From NCBI GenBank assembly GCA_964023205.1, contig OZ026833.1, positions 42,315,137-42,379,136 on the forward strand: a stretch of 64,000 bases of DNA. Reading direction: 5' to 3'. The DNA is from Lutraria lutraria (taxonomy: Eukaryota > Mollusca > Bivalvia > Venerida > Mactridae). Below, piece after piece: positions 1 to 11,885 of this stretch. Below the pieces are notes generated by a model that saw only the letters and a list, made by a program, of their open reading frames with translations, was not told the DNA's origin and searched no databases. Position 1 is the first letter of the stretch. The number at the start of each line of letters is the position of its first letter. The translations under genes were made by a program, and so were the position numbers.

Positions 1-529
1 TTGATTGTGATAATTGAATGACTATAACTGCATACTTGATAGAGAAGCATACGAATTAGGTTATGTCTAATGACCCATATAATAACTGTTTTATTACCTA
101 ATGTCTTCAATTTAGATCCATTATTTGAATATAAGAGAACAACACCACATGCATAATGTAAAATAATTTTACTCCAATGACATTAAAGAAAGATCAATTG
201 CACAATGTTGCGTAAGCCATTAGTGATTAGTTAATAAAAACTCTAACTTAGTTCCCATTGGTCAGAAAACAAGGACCACCCAACTGTCAAAAACACTTTT
301 GGACATCCTATATAATAGTTCGACCACAGATAGCAAGTTAGTACGAAGGAGAGTACGAACGGAAGTAAGATCAGTAAGACTAATTGAAAATGGTACTCAT
401 TGAAGTAAATTAATATTTTTAATTTGGTTGCGGAGAATAAAACGTTGAAAGCGAAGTACTTGCATTATTTTATTTGAATCCAACAACGAGAGTTACGTTA
501 CGATCATTACAATCATCATTATCGTCATA
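1..529. other. Non-coding, presumed intron of SLC6 gene A
   Basis: AT-rich sequence with no exon I can support. It would be intronic if the SLC6 gene beginning left of the window is continuous. Confidence 0.4.
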
Positions 530-1340
530 ATTATTATCATTATTATTATAACCATTGTCATCATAATTAGTATTATCATTATTATTATAACCATTGTCAT
601 CATCATTATTATTATCATTTTTATTATAACCATTGTCATCATCATTATTATTATCATTTTTATTATAACCATTGTCATCATCATTATTATTATCATTTTT
701 ATTATAACCATTGTCATCATCATTATTATTATCATTATTATTATAACCATTGTCATCATCATTATTATTATCATTATTATTATAACCATTGTCATCATCA
801 TTATTATTATCATTATTATTATAACCATTGTCATCATCATTATTATTATCATTATTATTATAACCATTGTCATCATCATTATTATTATCATTATTATTAT
901 AACCATTGTCATCATCATTATTATTATCATTTTTATTATAACCATTGTCATCATCATTATTATTATCATTATTATTATAACCATTGTCATCATCATTATT
1001 ATTATCATTATTATTATAACCATTGTCATCATCATTATTATTATCATTTTTATTATAACCATTGTCATCATCATTATTATTATCATTATTATTATAACCA
1101 TTGTCATCATCATTATTATTATCATTATTATTATAACCATTGTCATCATCATTATTATTATCATTATTATTATAACCATTGTCATCATCATTATTATTAT
1201 CATTTTTATTATAACCATTGTCATCATCATTATTATTATCATTATTATTATAACCATTGTCATCATCATTATTATTATCATTTTTATTATAACCATTGTC
1301 ATCATCATTATTATTATCATCATTATTATAATCATTATCA
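530..1340. repeat. 39-bp minisatellite made of ATT/ATC triplets
   Basis: About 20 tandem copies of a 39-bp unit composed of 13 triplets, mostly ATT and ATC, with fixed words ACC ATT GTC marking each unit. Units differ mainly at one site (ATT versus TTT). Because the period is a multiple of three, long Asn/Asp or Ile/Met repeats are open on the minus strand; these are not genes. Confidence 0.95.
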
Positions 1341-1821
1341 TCAGGTTTGTTCAAGTATTAGCTGATCACAGCTGTCAAACCCGTTCTTAGTGTTTCATTT
1401 TGATCTAAAATTGACTTTATGTAATTTTTCTACACTGTTGGTTAACTATCGTTGTTTTTTTATATGACCGTCAGACGCATAACCGTCACTTTTGTATTTA
1501 TGAATATCATTTATCTTATCCCAAATTATTTTCTCCACCGCTTTCTTAATATTGGTCTGCATATTATTTGTTACATACGGCGCTTAAAATTTGCTAAACT
1601 TTTGTTCATTGTATCCATTAATTGTTCTCATTCATACACCTCTTGCAGCTTTCAAGGTGAACAAAGTTGTTTTGTAAGATGGTCGTCACGCCATTAATTG
1701 CTTCTCTTAAATATTAACTGATATTGTCATCGTCGTCCAATTGATTTGTTTAATGTAAAATTAACGTAACAAAACAGTAAAACATGTTACGAATCCGCAC
1801 ATATTCGTCTTTACATTTCAG

Positions 1822-1959
1822 TTTGTAGGCGTAGAGGGGATCATAACGTGCATTGTTGATTTCTATCCCCAAGTTTTCCGTAAGGGTCATAGACGTGAGA
1901 TTCTGATAGCCGTCGTGTGTGTTATCTCCTTCCTTATCGGCATATCAATGGTCACTCAG
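1822..1959 (+). CDS. SLC6 gene A exon, TM8 end and TM9
   Basis: 46 codons, phase 0 at both ends, acceptor TTTCAG and donor GTAAGA. It encodes [17 protein letters not shown], then a basic loop (RKGHRRE) and the hydrophobic TM9 ending SMVTQ. This is the standard TM9 exon of SLC6 genes. It is the first exon of this gene in the window. Confidence 0.9.
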
Positions 1960-4900
1960 GTAAGAACGAATCAATAAGAACATGTATGTGTCAGATATAA
2001 GTATGAATAAGCAAGACTCTCACAGGCTAACCTAATGTTTAACCTTATTCCAAGTATTAATCCTGCCTCATTGGTGAGTTTGTATTTGAATTGTTTCTGA
2101 GTCTGTTACTTCTTTGAGATACTTGGACTAGTCGGACTGACATTAACTTCTCTTCATTGAGGATTGTTTCACGATCGGTTTAGTTCATAAAATGGTATAT
2201 CCGAATTCATATCTGTACTTGATATGTTGTAAGTTTTTTTGCACCTGTTTATTATTCTGATGACGAATTATTCCTACATTCTACGCATGACCAGAAGCCA
2301 GTAACACCTTGTCCATCTTTGTACGTTGTACACTTGTGAGATTTATATAGTCTTTCTAGTTTTCAAACTACCTTTTATCTTTTGCATGACATTCTCATAT
2401 TGCATTGTTCTGAATATAAATACGAAAATGTGAATGATTGTTATCATATGATAAGACATGGGTTTATATTGCTGGAACAAATTCTATTAGATGATGTAAG
2501 TATAATTTTTACCGAGAGGATTAACCATAACCGATTATTAAACTTAAGAAAACATCCGCTTTTCGGAAATAATTCCATTGAATTCTAAACAAACATGTAA
2601 GTTTAAAGCGTTTTAAAATTCAATTTAGATATTTCCAAATAGCCAAATACCAGTACTTTCTTAGATAAATGTGTATTCTAATTGTACCATTATCTATTCA
2701 TTCGTTATGTTGTTGTGTATTTCTGTTTACTATAAAAGACGTGACATAATTCTATATTGACCAATACTTTTGCATAACTTGTTAATAGATGTATCATATA
2801 TCCTAGTATGTATAATTTGTTTCTATTTTACTTTACATTACGTCTCTGACATGCAATGGACATCCGAAAGTTTATGTATGTGGACTAAGCAACAGTTTCG
2901 TAATATTGTGTTATAACGTTCTTCATTATTCCTGAAATTCTAAGAAAAATGAACAATTGTTTAAGTACCTGCTTCCTGGAGATGTTCCGCTTATACATTG
3001 AAAACTTCACCAAAGGCGCTACACGCGTCGCTCCTGAAACATGAAACTGTTCTAAGTCTGATACCCACTACAATTCAGAAATGATAACATAACTATATAG
3101 AGTTCAGCATGAAAGTAAGGTTTTCAAGATTCATCCAACAAAGCCTAGTTCATTAAGGTCAACTGTATTGACAATACAGTTCATTAATTGAGCTGTTGCG
3201 AGGTCATACATGAATTAATGGGTTTTAGACCTTTAGAAAAATACACAACAGACTTATACAAATAACAAACACGAATGTACGGCATTTGCATTCACAAACA
3301 TACCAAACAAATATTGAACGATAAGCAGTTCATCTCCATATATATGTGATGCAAAATCCCATAGTATACCATGTTTTGAACGGTTGCCAGGTTTTGAATG
3401 GTTGGCAAATTTTGAATGGTTGCCTTAACTGACTGTATTAGTATATCGAGTCAGGTTTTAAAAAATTGAAGTCCAATGCTACAAAAACTTTCGGAAGTCC
3501 ATTGTCACCAGACGCAGTATATTGTCTTACACGTAAACCCTTCCTTTGTCAGGGAGGCATGTACATCTTTCAGCTGTTTGACTACTACTCTGTAAGCCGG
3601 ACTATCTTCGTCATCGCCTTTGTAGAAATGATCGTCATTTCATATGTGTATGGTAGGAATATAACGTGTGTTAAACATATGTAATTTATCGCGCCTTTGG
3701 GGTTGGGTATTTTAGAATGATTTGCACGTGGCAAAAACATGCCACTTATTACGGATTGTATTAACAACTGATAAAACGTGAACACTTGCATTAAGGAACA
3801 ACATAAATAATATATATTTATGAGTACTTGGGGCCAAACTAAGCAACATTGCACATAATGCAATACATATAAAATCGAATAGCACCATTATAATTGTTGA
3901 CCACAAAAAGTTGCCTCAAAAGGAACAGTTTGAAATAGATCTTGGTCATTTTTATCGACTGTCTTACTATTCAACCAGCTCAGTGCATTTACAACATAAA
4001 TAATGTTTTACTTACTTTAAGATTTAAATTAGAGTTCATATTAAACAAAAATTTGAGAGTTTAGCTGATATTAGTTGCTTCTCTGTGCCTTTTATTTACA
4101 ATTAGTTCGTTTATTTAAAAGGAACATTCATTGTCAAATCATTGTTCTGCTTCTGATTCTGAAATTATGTTTCTATTACCGTGTAAATTTTGAGTTTTTG
4201 TATTACTTCTAAGTACATGACATCGACCCTCAAATACACATTCATCCATATTATTTTGTCAGTTGATGTTTGGTCTTTAAATTATGCTCCATTATTGATC
4301 ATTATGGAGCCTCCATTGTCATGTGAATTTAGTTCCCTAGTTTATGTTCGCTAGCCTTACACAGTCGTGAGGAGTTCCAATCCTACCAGGAACCAGATAT
4401 ATGCCATTTGAAGATATTGTCCAGATAGCTCCCGGAAGGTTCATGTGTGTACCCAGATGTACGTCTGGGATTTCCTTCAATTGTTAATGCTGGAAAAAAC
4501 ACCAAATTACCCTGGCTGTTGGCGCCATCTTAGCTCTAAGTGAAAAAACAATACTATCATTACATGTTGGTAGCCTGATGACAGCAACAAAATAGTATAT
4601 CAAAGTCAGCTGGCTTGCTCTGATATTGTAAACAAAACTGACCTTTAAATAATAATGATATTTTTTGTTCACCAAGTACATGTATTTCATTTATTTGCAT
4701 TGTTACGGGTTGTTTATTTGTTTATTTGTTGTTTGTATTGAATTACAGGAATAAACCGTTTCTATGACAACCTGGAGATGATGTATAAGGTTCGGGTGAT
4801 TCCTTTCTTCAAGATTTGTTGGACTGTCGTGACACCATTGTTTATACTGGTAAAGCTTTAGATGACTTATATTAGACCCGCCTCCGTGGTTGAGTGGTTC

Positions 4901-7900
4901 AGGTCGCTGACTTCAAATCACTGTAACCTCTCACCGGTATAGGGTCGTGGGTTCGAGCTCCGCTACCGACCATGCCTCTTTATAGGCAGTTGCTTACGGT
5001 GAATGGGAGTCTTGTACGTGTTCTTTCCAGGAGCGATGCTTAAGTGAACTGTCCGCTTCGTGTGACTCTTGACTGTTGAAATTGGGCGTAAAACTCGATA
5101 TAAACAAAAATCTAGATGACTTAATTAAAAAAGTAATTGATAAAGGTAACCAAAATAACAATGCAACATTAAACAATATAATCATTATCATAAACAGTAT
5201 AGACGTTATTTAACAAGACTGATTACCTTTATCTTCAGCAGCGAAATACATGTATTTGTTCCTTCAAGGTAACCTTCAAACCATTAAGTTAGAGTGTAGA
5301 AAAGAAAGCCGCATTGTTCGTATGGTAGTAAAAATCTTGCTTATTGGTCATAACAGGCAAACGTTAGATGCATCCAACTGAAACATAAGAAATTAAGAAG
5401 CATTTGGAAGTTAACGTATACATGGATGCTTACAGTGATGTCAGTACGTTTCAGACAATAACTTTGGCAATCTGATCAGCCATTTCGGTTCACATTTATC
5501 ACACGATTTATTTCACCATTTCTTTCACGGATAATTGCCGGATACCACAATCACAAAAAGTATTACATGGCTTAAACTTTACTTTTAGTTCCTGTTTGTG
5601 GTTGGCGTGATTTCTTATTCCGAGCTAACATATGACCGGAAGACTGTAGTTTATCATTACCCACAATGGGCAATTGGTATAGGTTGGATTATGGCCCTTG
5701 CTTCAATCATATGGATACCAATTGTGGCTGTATTCAGGATATACCAATCTAAAGGTACATTACGTGAGGTATGTAGAGCTACAATTCTTACAGATTACAT
5801 TAAATTTTGTAAAAAAATATAGATTTTTTTTTTTTTAAATCCGTTGTTATGATTTATTTATTTATTATCCTGAAGAAGTCAATGCGGAAAAACGTAGATA
5901 TAATAAATTAATCGTTTTCATGTTTCGTGTTTGGTGATTTTTCATCTTTATTGATTAAATTGTGTAACACATTTGTCAGGAGTGTTGTCACATTTGTAAC
6001 AAGCAAAATAAAAAATAATCGGCATCGGTCCCAAACTACAGGACAAACGCTTGAGAGCGGCCCTCTCTTGGGCAACAACCTCCCTTCATCAACAGCATGA
6101 TTTTTTCCACTGCACGATTTAACTTTTAATTCAACTTCTCTAGAGCAATATCGTCACAACAACATATTTTTGCTACTACCAAAGTGTGTTGCTTTGGAGA
6201 AGTTGCACGGTATGTAACATAGGCGTATGTGATCACAATTTTACACTCATGTTACGAATGTAGTCTATCAGTGGTGGATAGAATGCTTAATAATTACTGT
6301 ATTTTCATTTATTTTCGTTGAGCTCAATTTCCATGTTTTTTACTAAAATGGCTATATCGTGGGGACATACATTCGTTGATTTTGATTTCGTTGACCAGCC
6401 GTATGGAACAGTATTAGTACAAAAATTACATTGTGCTTTCTGACATGCGGCCTTGCGCTGTTACGTTGTCCATTCGCACAATTGACATTTCATGCTATAT
6501 TTTGACTTCTATTGTCCGCGCATTTTTCAGAATGACATCGTAATTATGGGAATGAATTGATGCATGGTTTGTATATCTGTGCAACATATAATATTTCCAC
6601 ATTGTCCACTCTTTATTTGATTTGTTCGTATCTTATTCTTATCACCTACTTTATGAATTACTGAAATGATAATGGCAACATGTTCATGTTACAAATGTTA
6701 CATCCAAGCATGCCACACGTACAATGTAAGCAAGCAAAATGCCTAATGTCATAATTTGCACCACCAATTATGACACTGGGTGGCGCTAGCTGTTCTCAAC
6801 ATCGGTAATTATCGGAAGAAGGCGCAAATTATAATGCGAAACTAAAGCTGGCCTTACAAAAGTGGTGTCCCATTCTAAGTCATATATATATTGTTATAAT
6901 GTAAGGCAGGGAACCATTGTTCTTTGCAGGTCTTTGCCGCTATATCCGAATATTGCAAACATTTTCGCCAAGAAATACTTTTAAAAGTTACTATACCGTA
7001 TAAAATTATGTACATTCCCTGAATATAATTATAGTCATATCAAAAGGTAAGTCACACGTCTATAATTATTCAAAATATGATACAAGGATGCTGCAGGTAG
7101 TTGTATTTAGTTAATAAAACACAACTACCTGTATACTGTAAGAGCTTGGGTAATAAACTTGTACTGGCATGAGAACAGTTCCCGGACAGTAATAGTTACC
7201 GTATCCTCAAGTGACATGTTCCCGACATAATAAATTTCCCAAGCTATTTTTAGAATCGTGTTATTTTTATGAATCGTTTCGGACCCACTCGATTGTCAGC
7301 GAACGTGACGTCATTTCTCTACTGAAAACTGGGTCCCGTTCCATGTTGCAGTGCAACAAAGGCTTTGTACACACAAGTCAACGAGAACCAGTTTACTTCA
7401 GAGTCTATGTCGCCGTTTGCATAGTTTCGTATTTTTTTTATTTTGTAGTTTTGCGTTAATAAGTATTTAAAACAACATTTTGTACTAATGTAAAAAACGA
7501 ACATACACATTCAATGAATTTGAATTTGTTGTAAAATAACCGGTTGTCGAATAGCGAGTACTCATAAACGATGTTACTTCGTTAATTTCCGTACCCGGGT
7601 TACTTCAGAGTTGTTCCCCTTGAAACGAAACGACAGAATTGTTTTCTGACGAAAATATTTTAAGGCGATACTTACCAACATAACACAATGAAACCCCCCG
7701 AAACAATAGCAAAAATTTCGACGACAAAACACACAATTACCAATTTCAGAAGAAGGATGTTAAAATATGAACGTATAAGGAAAGATAAAATAACAAATGC
7801 ATGAATGTGAAATGTAACTACGTTTGATGTAAATATAAACATGAACCAAAGCAAGAGCACATGATGTAATTTCTGTACTAATGCGGGAATGAAAATGTAA

Positions 7901-8410
7901 CAATTTAATATGCAATGTTGGATGTAAAAATATGCACGTAACAAAGCAAGACGGCATGTCAGAAGGCACAATGTAATTTTTGTACTAAAATGCTGTTCCA
8001 TACAGCCGACCTACGAAATCCACCAATTTAAATCCCCAACGAAATTTAATGGTACCACAGTATGTTGCTTATCATCAGTGGGACATGTAAATGATCGACA
8101 TGCGAACAAAGCTTATACAATTCATTAGTAAATTTATTCTGGTCCCTGGTTAGATTCGAACTCCCGGTAGTGAGGGACTAGTGATTATATCCATTGGACC
8201 ACGTATATCCCTACACTATAAACTATTAAATTCAAAAAAGAACTATAATATATTAATCAAATCTTTCTATCAGAATTCTTTAAAACTGGAATTATCTTAT
8301 GTTTTCAGAGGGTCCGACAGGCAATCAGGCCAAAACTCAGAAAACATCAACTGAGGTCAACAGAAGATTTGAATAAGATTGACTATATCATTGATGAATG
8401 CTCAATTTAG
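1822..8410 (+). CDS. SLC6 sodium/chloride-dependent neurotransmitter transporter, 3' half (TM8/9 to stop), five exons
   Basis: Coding exons are 1822-1959, 3553-3652, 4749-4849, 5589-5768 and 8309-8410; all have AG/GT borders and phases that join in one frame, giving about 206 residues. SLC6 proteins are 12-TM plasma-membrane symporters that couple uptake of a small amine or amino acid to Na+ and Cl-. Visible family signatures, in order: [13 protein letters not shown] before TM9, ISMVTQ then [13 protein letters not shown] (TM9/10 junction), [20 protein letters not shown] (TM11), and [16 protein letters not shown] (TM12). A short cytosolic tail ends DECSI. The 5' exons lie left of the window. 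The 39-bp minisatellite at about 530-1340 would fall in the upstream intron. I saw no AATAAA in 8411-8900. The family is certain. The substrate cannot be told from this half; GABA/taurine/glycine-type is likelier than monoamine by analogy with the neighbouring paralogue. Confidence 0.9.
1960..3552 (+). other. Intron of SLC6 gene A
   Basis: 1.6 kb with consensus GT/AG ends. Apart from three short direct copies of TTTTGAAYGGTTGSCA at about 3373-3425, I see nothing specific. Confidence 0.7.
3553..3652 (+). CDS. SLC6 gene A exon, TM10
   Basis: 100 nt, enters in phase 0 after GTCACTCAG and leaves in phase 1 (TATG|GTAGGA). It encodes [15 protein letters not shown] followed by hydrophobic TM10 ending VISYVYG. 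It matches the conserved GG-Y-F-LxDYYS signature of SLC6 proteins. Confidence 0.9.
3653..4748 (+). other. Intron of SLC6 gene A
   Basis: About 1.1 kb, GT/AG ends, AT-rich. I recognise no repeat or gene here. Confidence 0.7.
4749..4849 (+). CDS. SLC6 gene A exon, TM10-11 loop and start of TM11
   Basis: 101 nt; phase 1 in, phase 0 out (CTG|GTAAAG). It encodes [15 protein letters not shown] and then [15 protein letters not shown]. The NRFYDNI/LE motif and the CW-x(4)-TP motif are conserved in the SLC6 family. A tRNA-derived SINE lies 30 bp downstream, inside the following intron. Confidence 0.9.
4880..5110 (+). mobile_element. tRNA-derived SINE, family 1 (Ser/Leu-like head)
   Basis: The head carries Pol III box A (GTGGTTGAGTGG) and box B (GGGTTCGAGCTCC). 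It is followed by a body with GGCAGTTGCTTACGGTGAA and a tail GGCGTAAAACTCGATA. Two other copies with the same body and tail lie at 33258-33493 (+) and 49682-49884 (-). It sits inside an intron of the SLC6 gene. Confidence 0.85.
5589..5768 (+). CDS. SLC6 gene A exon, end of TM11 and TM12
   Basis: 60 codons, phase 0 at both ends; acceptor TTTTAG, donor GTATGT. It encodes the rest of TM11, the loop [19 protein letters not shown]12 ([20 protein letters not shown]) and the start of the cytosolic tail ([11 protein letters not shown]). The GWxMALxS motif is typical of TM12. Confidence 0.9.
6037..6213. mobile_element. pogo/Tigger-like MITE, diverged copy
   Basis: Shares the words GAGCGGCCCTCTCTTGGGCA and GTGTTGCTTTGGAGAAGTTG with better-preserved copies at 25080-25225 and 25512-25691. 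Its ends are decayed. It lies in the last intron of SLC6 gene A. Confidence 0.65.
7094..7131. repeat. Short hairpin, CAGGTAGTTGT family
   Basis: Arms CAGGTAGTTGT and ACAACTACCTG enclose a short AT-rich loop. A sister copy with a 12-bp perfect stem lies at 38767-38796. Confidence 0.7.
7325..7396. repeat. ACTGGTTC palindromic repeat, copy 1
   Basis: About 70 bp beginning AAACTGGGTCCCGTTCC and ending GAACCAGTTTA, with the shared core GGCTTTGTACACACAAGT. Further copies lie at 8826-8884 and 51897-51968. Confidence 0.7.
8135..8205 (-). mobile_element. tRNA-derived SINE head fragment, family 3
   Basis: Minus-strand box-B-like GAGTTCGAATCTAACC and the word TGGTCCAATGGATATAATC resemble the tRNA-like heads at 53575 and 24884. 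Only the head is present. Confidence 0.5.
8309..8410 (+). CDS. SLC6 gene A last coding exon, C-terminal tail
   Basis: Acceptor TTTTCAG at 8302-8308; 33 codons plus TAG at 8408-8410. It continues in frame from LRE as [17 protein letters not shown], then [15 protein letters not shown] and stop. The basic start followed by an acidic end is typical of an SLC6 cytosolic tail. The intron before it (5769-8308) holds a nested transposon. Confidence 0.85.
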   Translation, partial: RVRQAIRPKLRKHQLRSTEDLNKIDYIIDECSI

Positions 8411-10235
8411 TTTGGAGAGATGCTCTTTCAAAAATACGTTACTACATTAGTGACCTGATTTCCTTTAATTGACTCTCCCATTTTGACAATAATCATGTTT
8501 AAACATGCAACACGTAATTTTGATACATATATATATATATTTGTGTATGTAGTGTTTTAGAAAAGAGTTTATTTTTATATACGTTATATATCAAATATGT
8601 TCTTGAAAAAAAAACAGTTTTTATTATAACCTGTTTTAAATCGTCCTGAAAATGCCAAATCATTGGCTCATTACGGGAGAACTCTTCTTATTACATCTAC
8701 GTTGTATATCAAATACATTTGAACAAAGAGCACTCATTGTTTTGTTTTTAATGCTTTCTACATAACCCTCATGACAAAGTATCACATGTGTATCAAAGGG
8801 CGAGAACTGTGTGCATGACGCTGACATAAACTGGTTCTTGTTCGCCAGGCTTTGTACAGGCAAGTCAACGGGAGCCTGTTTATAGATACTTACTAAGCCT
8901 TGATTACCGGCCTCTTACTTTACGTGATTGTACTATTACGTAGGCTAGTACGCTGGGAACCACATACACTAGATGATTAAATCTTATGTGTCTGTGAAAG
9001 TGTTGTCTGATTAGCTGATCTTCTGCATAAGAGATGATATTTTACTTGATATGATGTTGTTGAATTTTTTCTTCGAAATGTGGTGATAATTGGTTTACTG
9101 GTGTATAGCGATCCGTGGCATTATAGAAGAAATTCAACATCATTAAAGCATAGTACCTGTTGGGGAAATGAATCAATGTTTGTGGCTGCCTAACTCAAAA
9201 TGAATTAAAAGGTGTAAATGAGCATGCATATTAGCATTGTCATATCAGAATCCCCTTAGCAACACGAAGAAACGTTTTACAATTATAGATGAAATGGTCA
9301 TCACTGCTGGAAAGTTAGTGAATGTACACTATCCCCTAAGAATGAAAGAACTAAAATAAACTCCACAGAAAAGTATATAGTATTACTCTCAAACCATTGG
9401 AATAGTGGTTATCATTGTACGTAGTTTGACTTTGAACTAATATTGTCTTGTGCGTGTGTGTGGTTTTTTGCTTGTTGTTTTTTCAGCATTTTAAGCTAGT
9501 CTGTTTTCGAAGAAAATGTCAAGCAATTGTGGTCATTGGAGCGTCTGCGACACGCAAACGCTTTAATGTAGCTCATAACGTAGAAACTACAAGAGGTAGC
9601 AACACGCAATTTCATTGGTGGATATATCTCACTGAGGCGATGAACAGACGATGTTGGCACCGCTCGCGGCATCTTGTTTTCATATTTATAGAACGTTTAA
9701 GCTAGAACCGATATAAACACGCTTGTTGGTACCATTGGTCAGTTCAGAAATAGAAAAAAACTCAATTCATTTTAGGTAAATATCCTCTTTTACCGATGAT
9801 TATCTTTACATGCTACATGTTGTTCAGGGGCGGCAAAATCAATTGTCCGTATTAGCCAGGTTGTCTCGAAGCCTGTACGGACAAGCTCAAATTTCCAGAA
9901 TTAATTGTATAGATATCATATGGACAAGTTTAGAAATGCTTCTATCGGTCAAGTAAGTCAATATCAGATTTAGCCGGCCCTGTAATTGGCGGTCAGCCGA
10001 ATGTTTGGAAAGGGAGAGAACCCATTTCATAAAATATTGGCATTATGCAGCAGTTACATCCTTTGGATTTGCGCACAGTATCCAGTGTTCATTCTACAGC
10101 AAAATATTGTTTTTTGTTAAACTGCGTTTAACTGCTGGGTGCAATACAGATAAAGGTAGGATTCAAAAGGTAAAAAAGTCATCCTCTATTTACATAAATA
10201 TACATTGACTCTCTAAACCCAGTGAACGTAACCTG
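8411..10235. other. Intergenic, repeat-derived
   Basis: No exon seen. 8826-8884 is a third ACTGGTTC palindrome copy. 8775-9146 shares several blocks with 19062-19303 (for example CACATGTGTATCAAAGGG and CATTAAAG near a GCGATCC word), so it is an old dispersed repeat. Confidence 0.5.
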
Positions 10236-10560
10236 AGGTCGGTTCCCTTAGTCAAACGGAAGAGCTGCCGGAAGAGGCAGAGCTCTTCCGAACTGTTCGA
10301 TTGCCATATTCTAATTTTAGAAGCTATTCTTTCTATAAAGCAGATATATTAGTCACATGAACAAACAGTACAGTTTACTATGTCTGAGTGCGCATTAGTT
10401 TATCCACATAGTTTAAAGAATATTGGTTTGACAGTTAGTGGTAATTAAACCTAATATTCGGATGCCGACATTTCGGCTTCGATTGCGTTCGATTGTGTTT
10501 CTCTTCTAAATGCTTCTGTCCGGCGTCTTCTTTTCTATCGAGAGTCCAATCGAACCGGCC
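10236..10560. mobile_element. TIR element (about 325 bp), CCAATCGAACCGGCC family, intact copy
   Basis: Ends GGTCGGTTCCCTTAGTCAAA and GTCCAATCGAACCGGCC are diverged inverted repeats. The interior aligns, in reverse orientation, with 47780-49242 in three blocks (47780-47895, 48415-48514 and 49180-49242). Confidence 0.75.
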
Positions 10561-11579
10561 ACATGAGGACACAATCTCCTTGAGAAATATAATACAGTAG
10601 CACTTAATTCAGTCTGTTAAACACAAAATACAAACATTGAATCTGATTATAATAAAATTATAGATTCATTCTACCTGACAACAACACAAATAAATGTTTC
10701 ATCATTAGATTCAGGTGTGATCAGACAAAATATTGAAGATGTCGAATTATTACGAAACGGATTAAACAACTTTGAATTAAATTATTTATAGTAACCCTGA
10801 AAAAAAAATGAGCACTACGTTCAGATTGATTTTTAGTGAGTATTATGAGTGTCTGCAACATTACCATCATGAAGACATAGCTAAGCTTGGGACTAAGGTC
10901 ACTCTTGGGAAAAACAGATTGTATGTGGCCTTTATACAGAGGTCGTATTGTTCTGTTCTGTTCAAACAACGACGGGTTTTAACAGAATGAATTTTATTCA
11001 CATGGTGGCCTTGATTCGGGGGTTTCCGCAGACACTGGTTTGATTTTGAAATTAACCCATGCGTGATGTTAGTAACATATCCATCAAACAGAAGACTTGA
11101 GATGAGTTTGTCTAAATACACGAGAAAAGATTTGTTTTTCATAAGGAGCAAAATCTAAGATTAGGATAATATTCGTGATTTGAGCTATACTCATTGGTTT
11201 GAATTCGATAAATATCATATTTTATAAAATTTTGATATAATAAAGATTCCCAGTCGTTCGATAAGAAGGATTAACCATGCGTATTTTATTATCAGACGAA
11301 GTGCGTACTGTTCATATCTAGAGTTTCGACAGTGTTCGAATCTTTTTTAGCTTTCTGTAGCGTCATTATTTGACGATAATTATTCACCCAAACATCCCGC
11401 AGTGGTTACTTCCCCTGATCGGTACATAAACAAAGCGTGACGTAACCGGTGCGAGGAGTTTGTTATTCACCTACTTAAATAAACATAGGATGCGCGCGCA
11501 TTGCTATGACGTTACAGTAAATATTCGATCAGTCAGATTCGTCGTAACAGCACATATAGCAAGTTTGGTAACGTTTAAT
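10561..11579. other. Upstream region of the PAN gene
   Basis: No exon or repeat I can name. It would contain the PAN gene promoter, but no clear TATA box can be fixed without transcript data. Confidence 0.3.
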
Positions 11580-11885
11580 ATGGCTTTTGTAATAGTTTTG
11601 TTTGTCGCCATTTCTATTATCAAGTTGAATGTGAATTATGCGAAGGATTGTGCACGTGTAGACGTCTTGCATGAAGACTTGAATAGGGGAAATGCTTATG
11701 TTATGCGTCGTTTTAAGGTGAAAACACTTCATGAATGCCTTCATGCGTGTAGGGCTGAACCCGAGTGCAAGTCATTTCAGCTACGGAGGGAATTAGAAAA
11801 TTGCTATTTACTCCAAGTGGACAGCATATCAACACAGTCTCTATGGAATGGAATTTTTTTCTCGAATGTTGGGAAATGGAATGTG
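11580..11885 (+). CDS. PAN gene exon 1: signal peptide and PAN/apple-like domain
   Basis: 102 codons from ATG 11580 to donor GTATGG. The frame is open upstream to 11460, but the methionine at 11580 directly precedes a hydrophobic signal segment and is the better start. It contains six cysteines, including C-x3-C and C-x(4)-C within LHECLHACRAEPEC. Confidence 0.75.

Larger units (their letters stand above)
6402..8002. mobile_element. 1,601-bp non-autonomous TIR transposon with 6-bp TSD
   Basis: Ends are perfect inverted TATGGAACAG / CTGTTCCATA, and inverted similarity extends about 75 bp inward (GTACAAAAATTACATTGTG). Flanking CAGCCG at 6396-6401 and 8003-8008 is a target-site duplication. No transposase frame is inside, so it would move only in trans. 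It contains a small hairpin (7094-7131) and a copy of the ACTGGTTC repeat (7325-7396). Confidence 0.8.
6295..8062. mobile_element. MITE (CGTGG family), split by a nested transposon
   Basis: 6295-6401 matches the 5' half and 8003-8062 the 3' half of the intact element at 58340-58548 (start TACTGTATTTTCATTTATTT, end CCACAGTA). The two halves abut when 6402-8002 and one CAGCCG duplicate are removed. Confidence 0.8.

Noticed and set aside
470..1354. 294- and 282-residue Asn/Asp and Ile/Met frames on the minus strand
   Set aside because: They are by-products of a 39-bp tandem repeat whose period is a multiple of three; no start context, splice site or non-repetitive domain.
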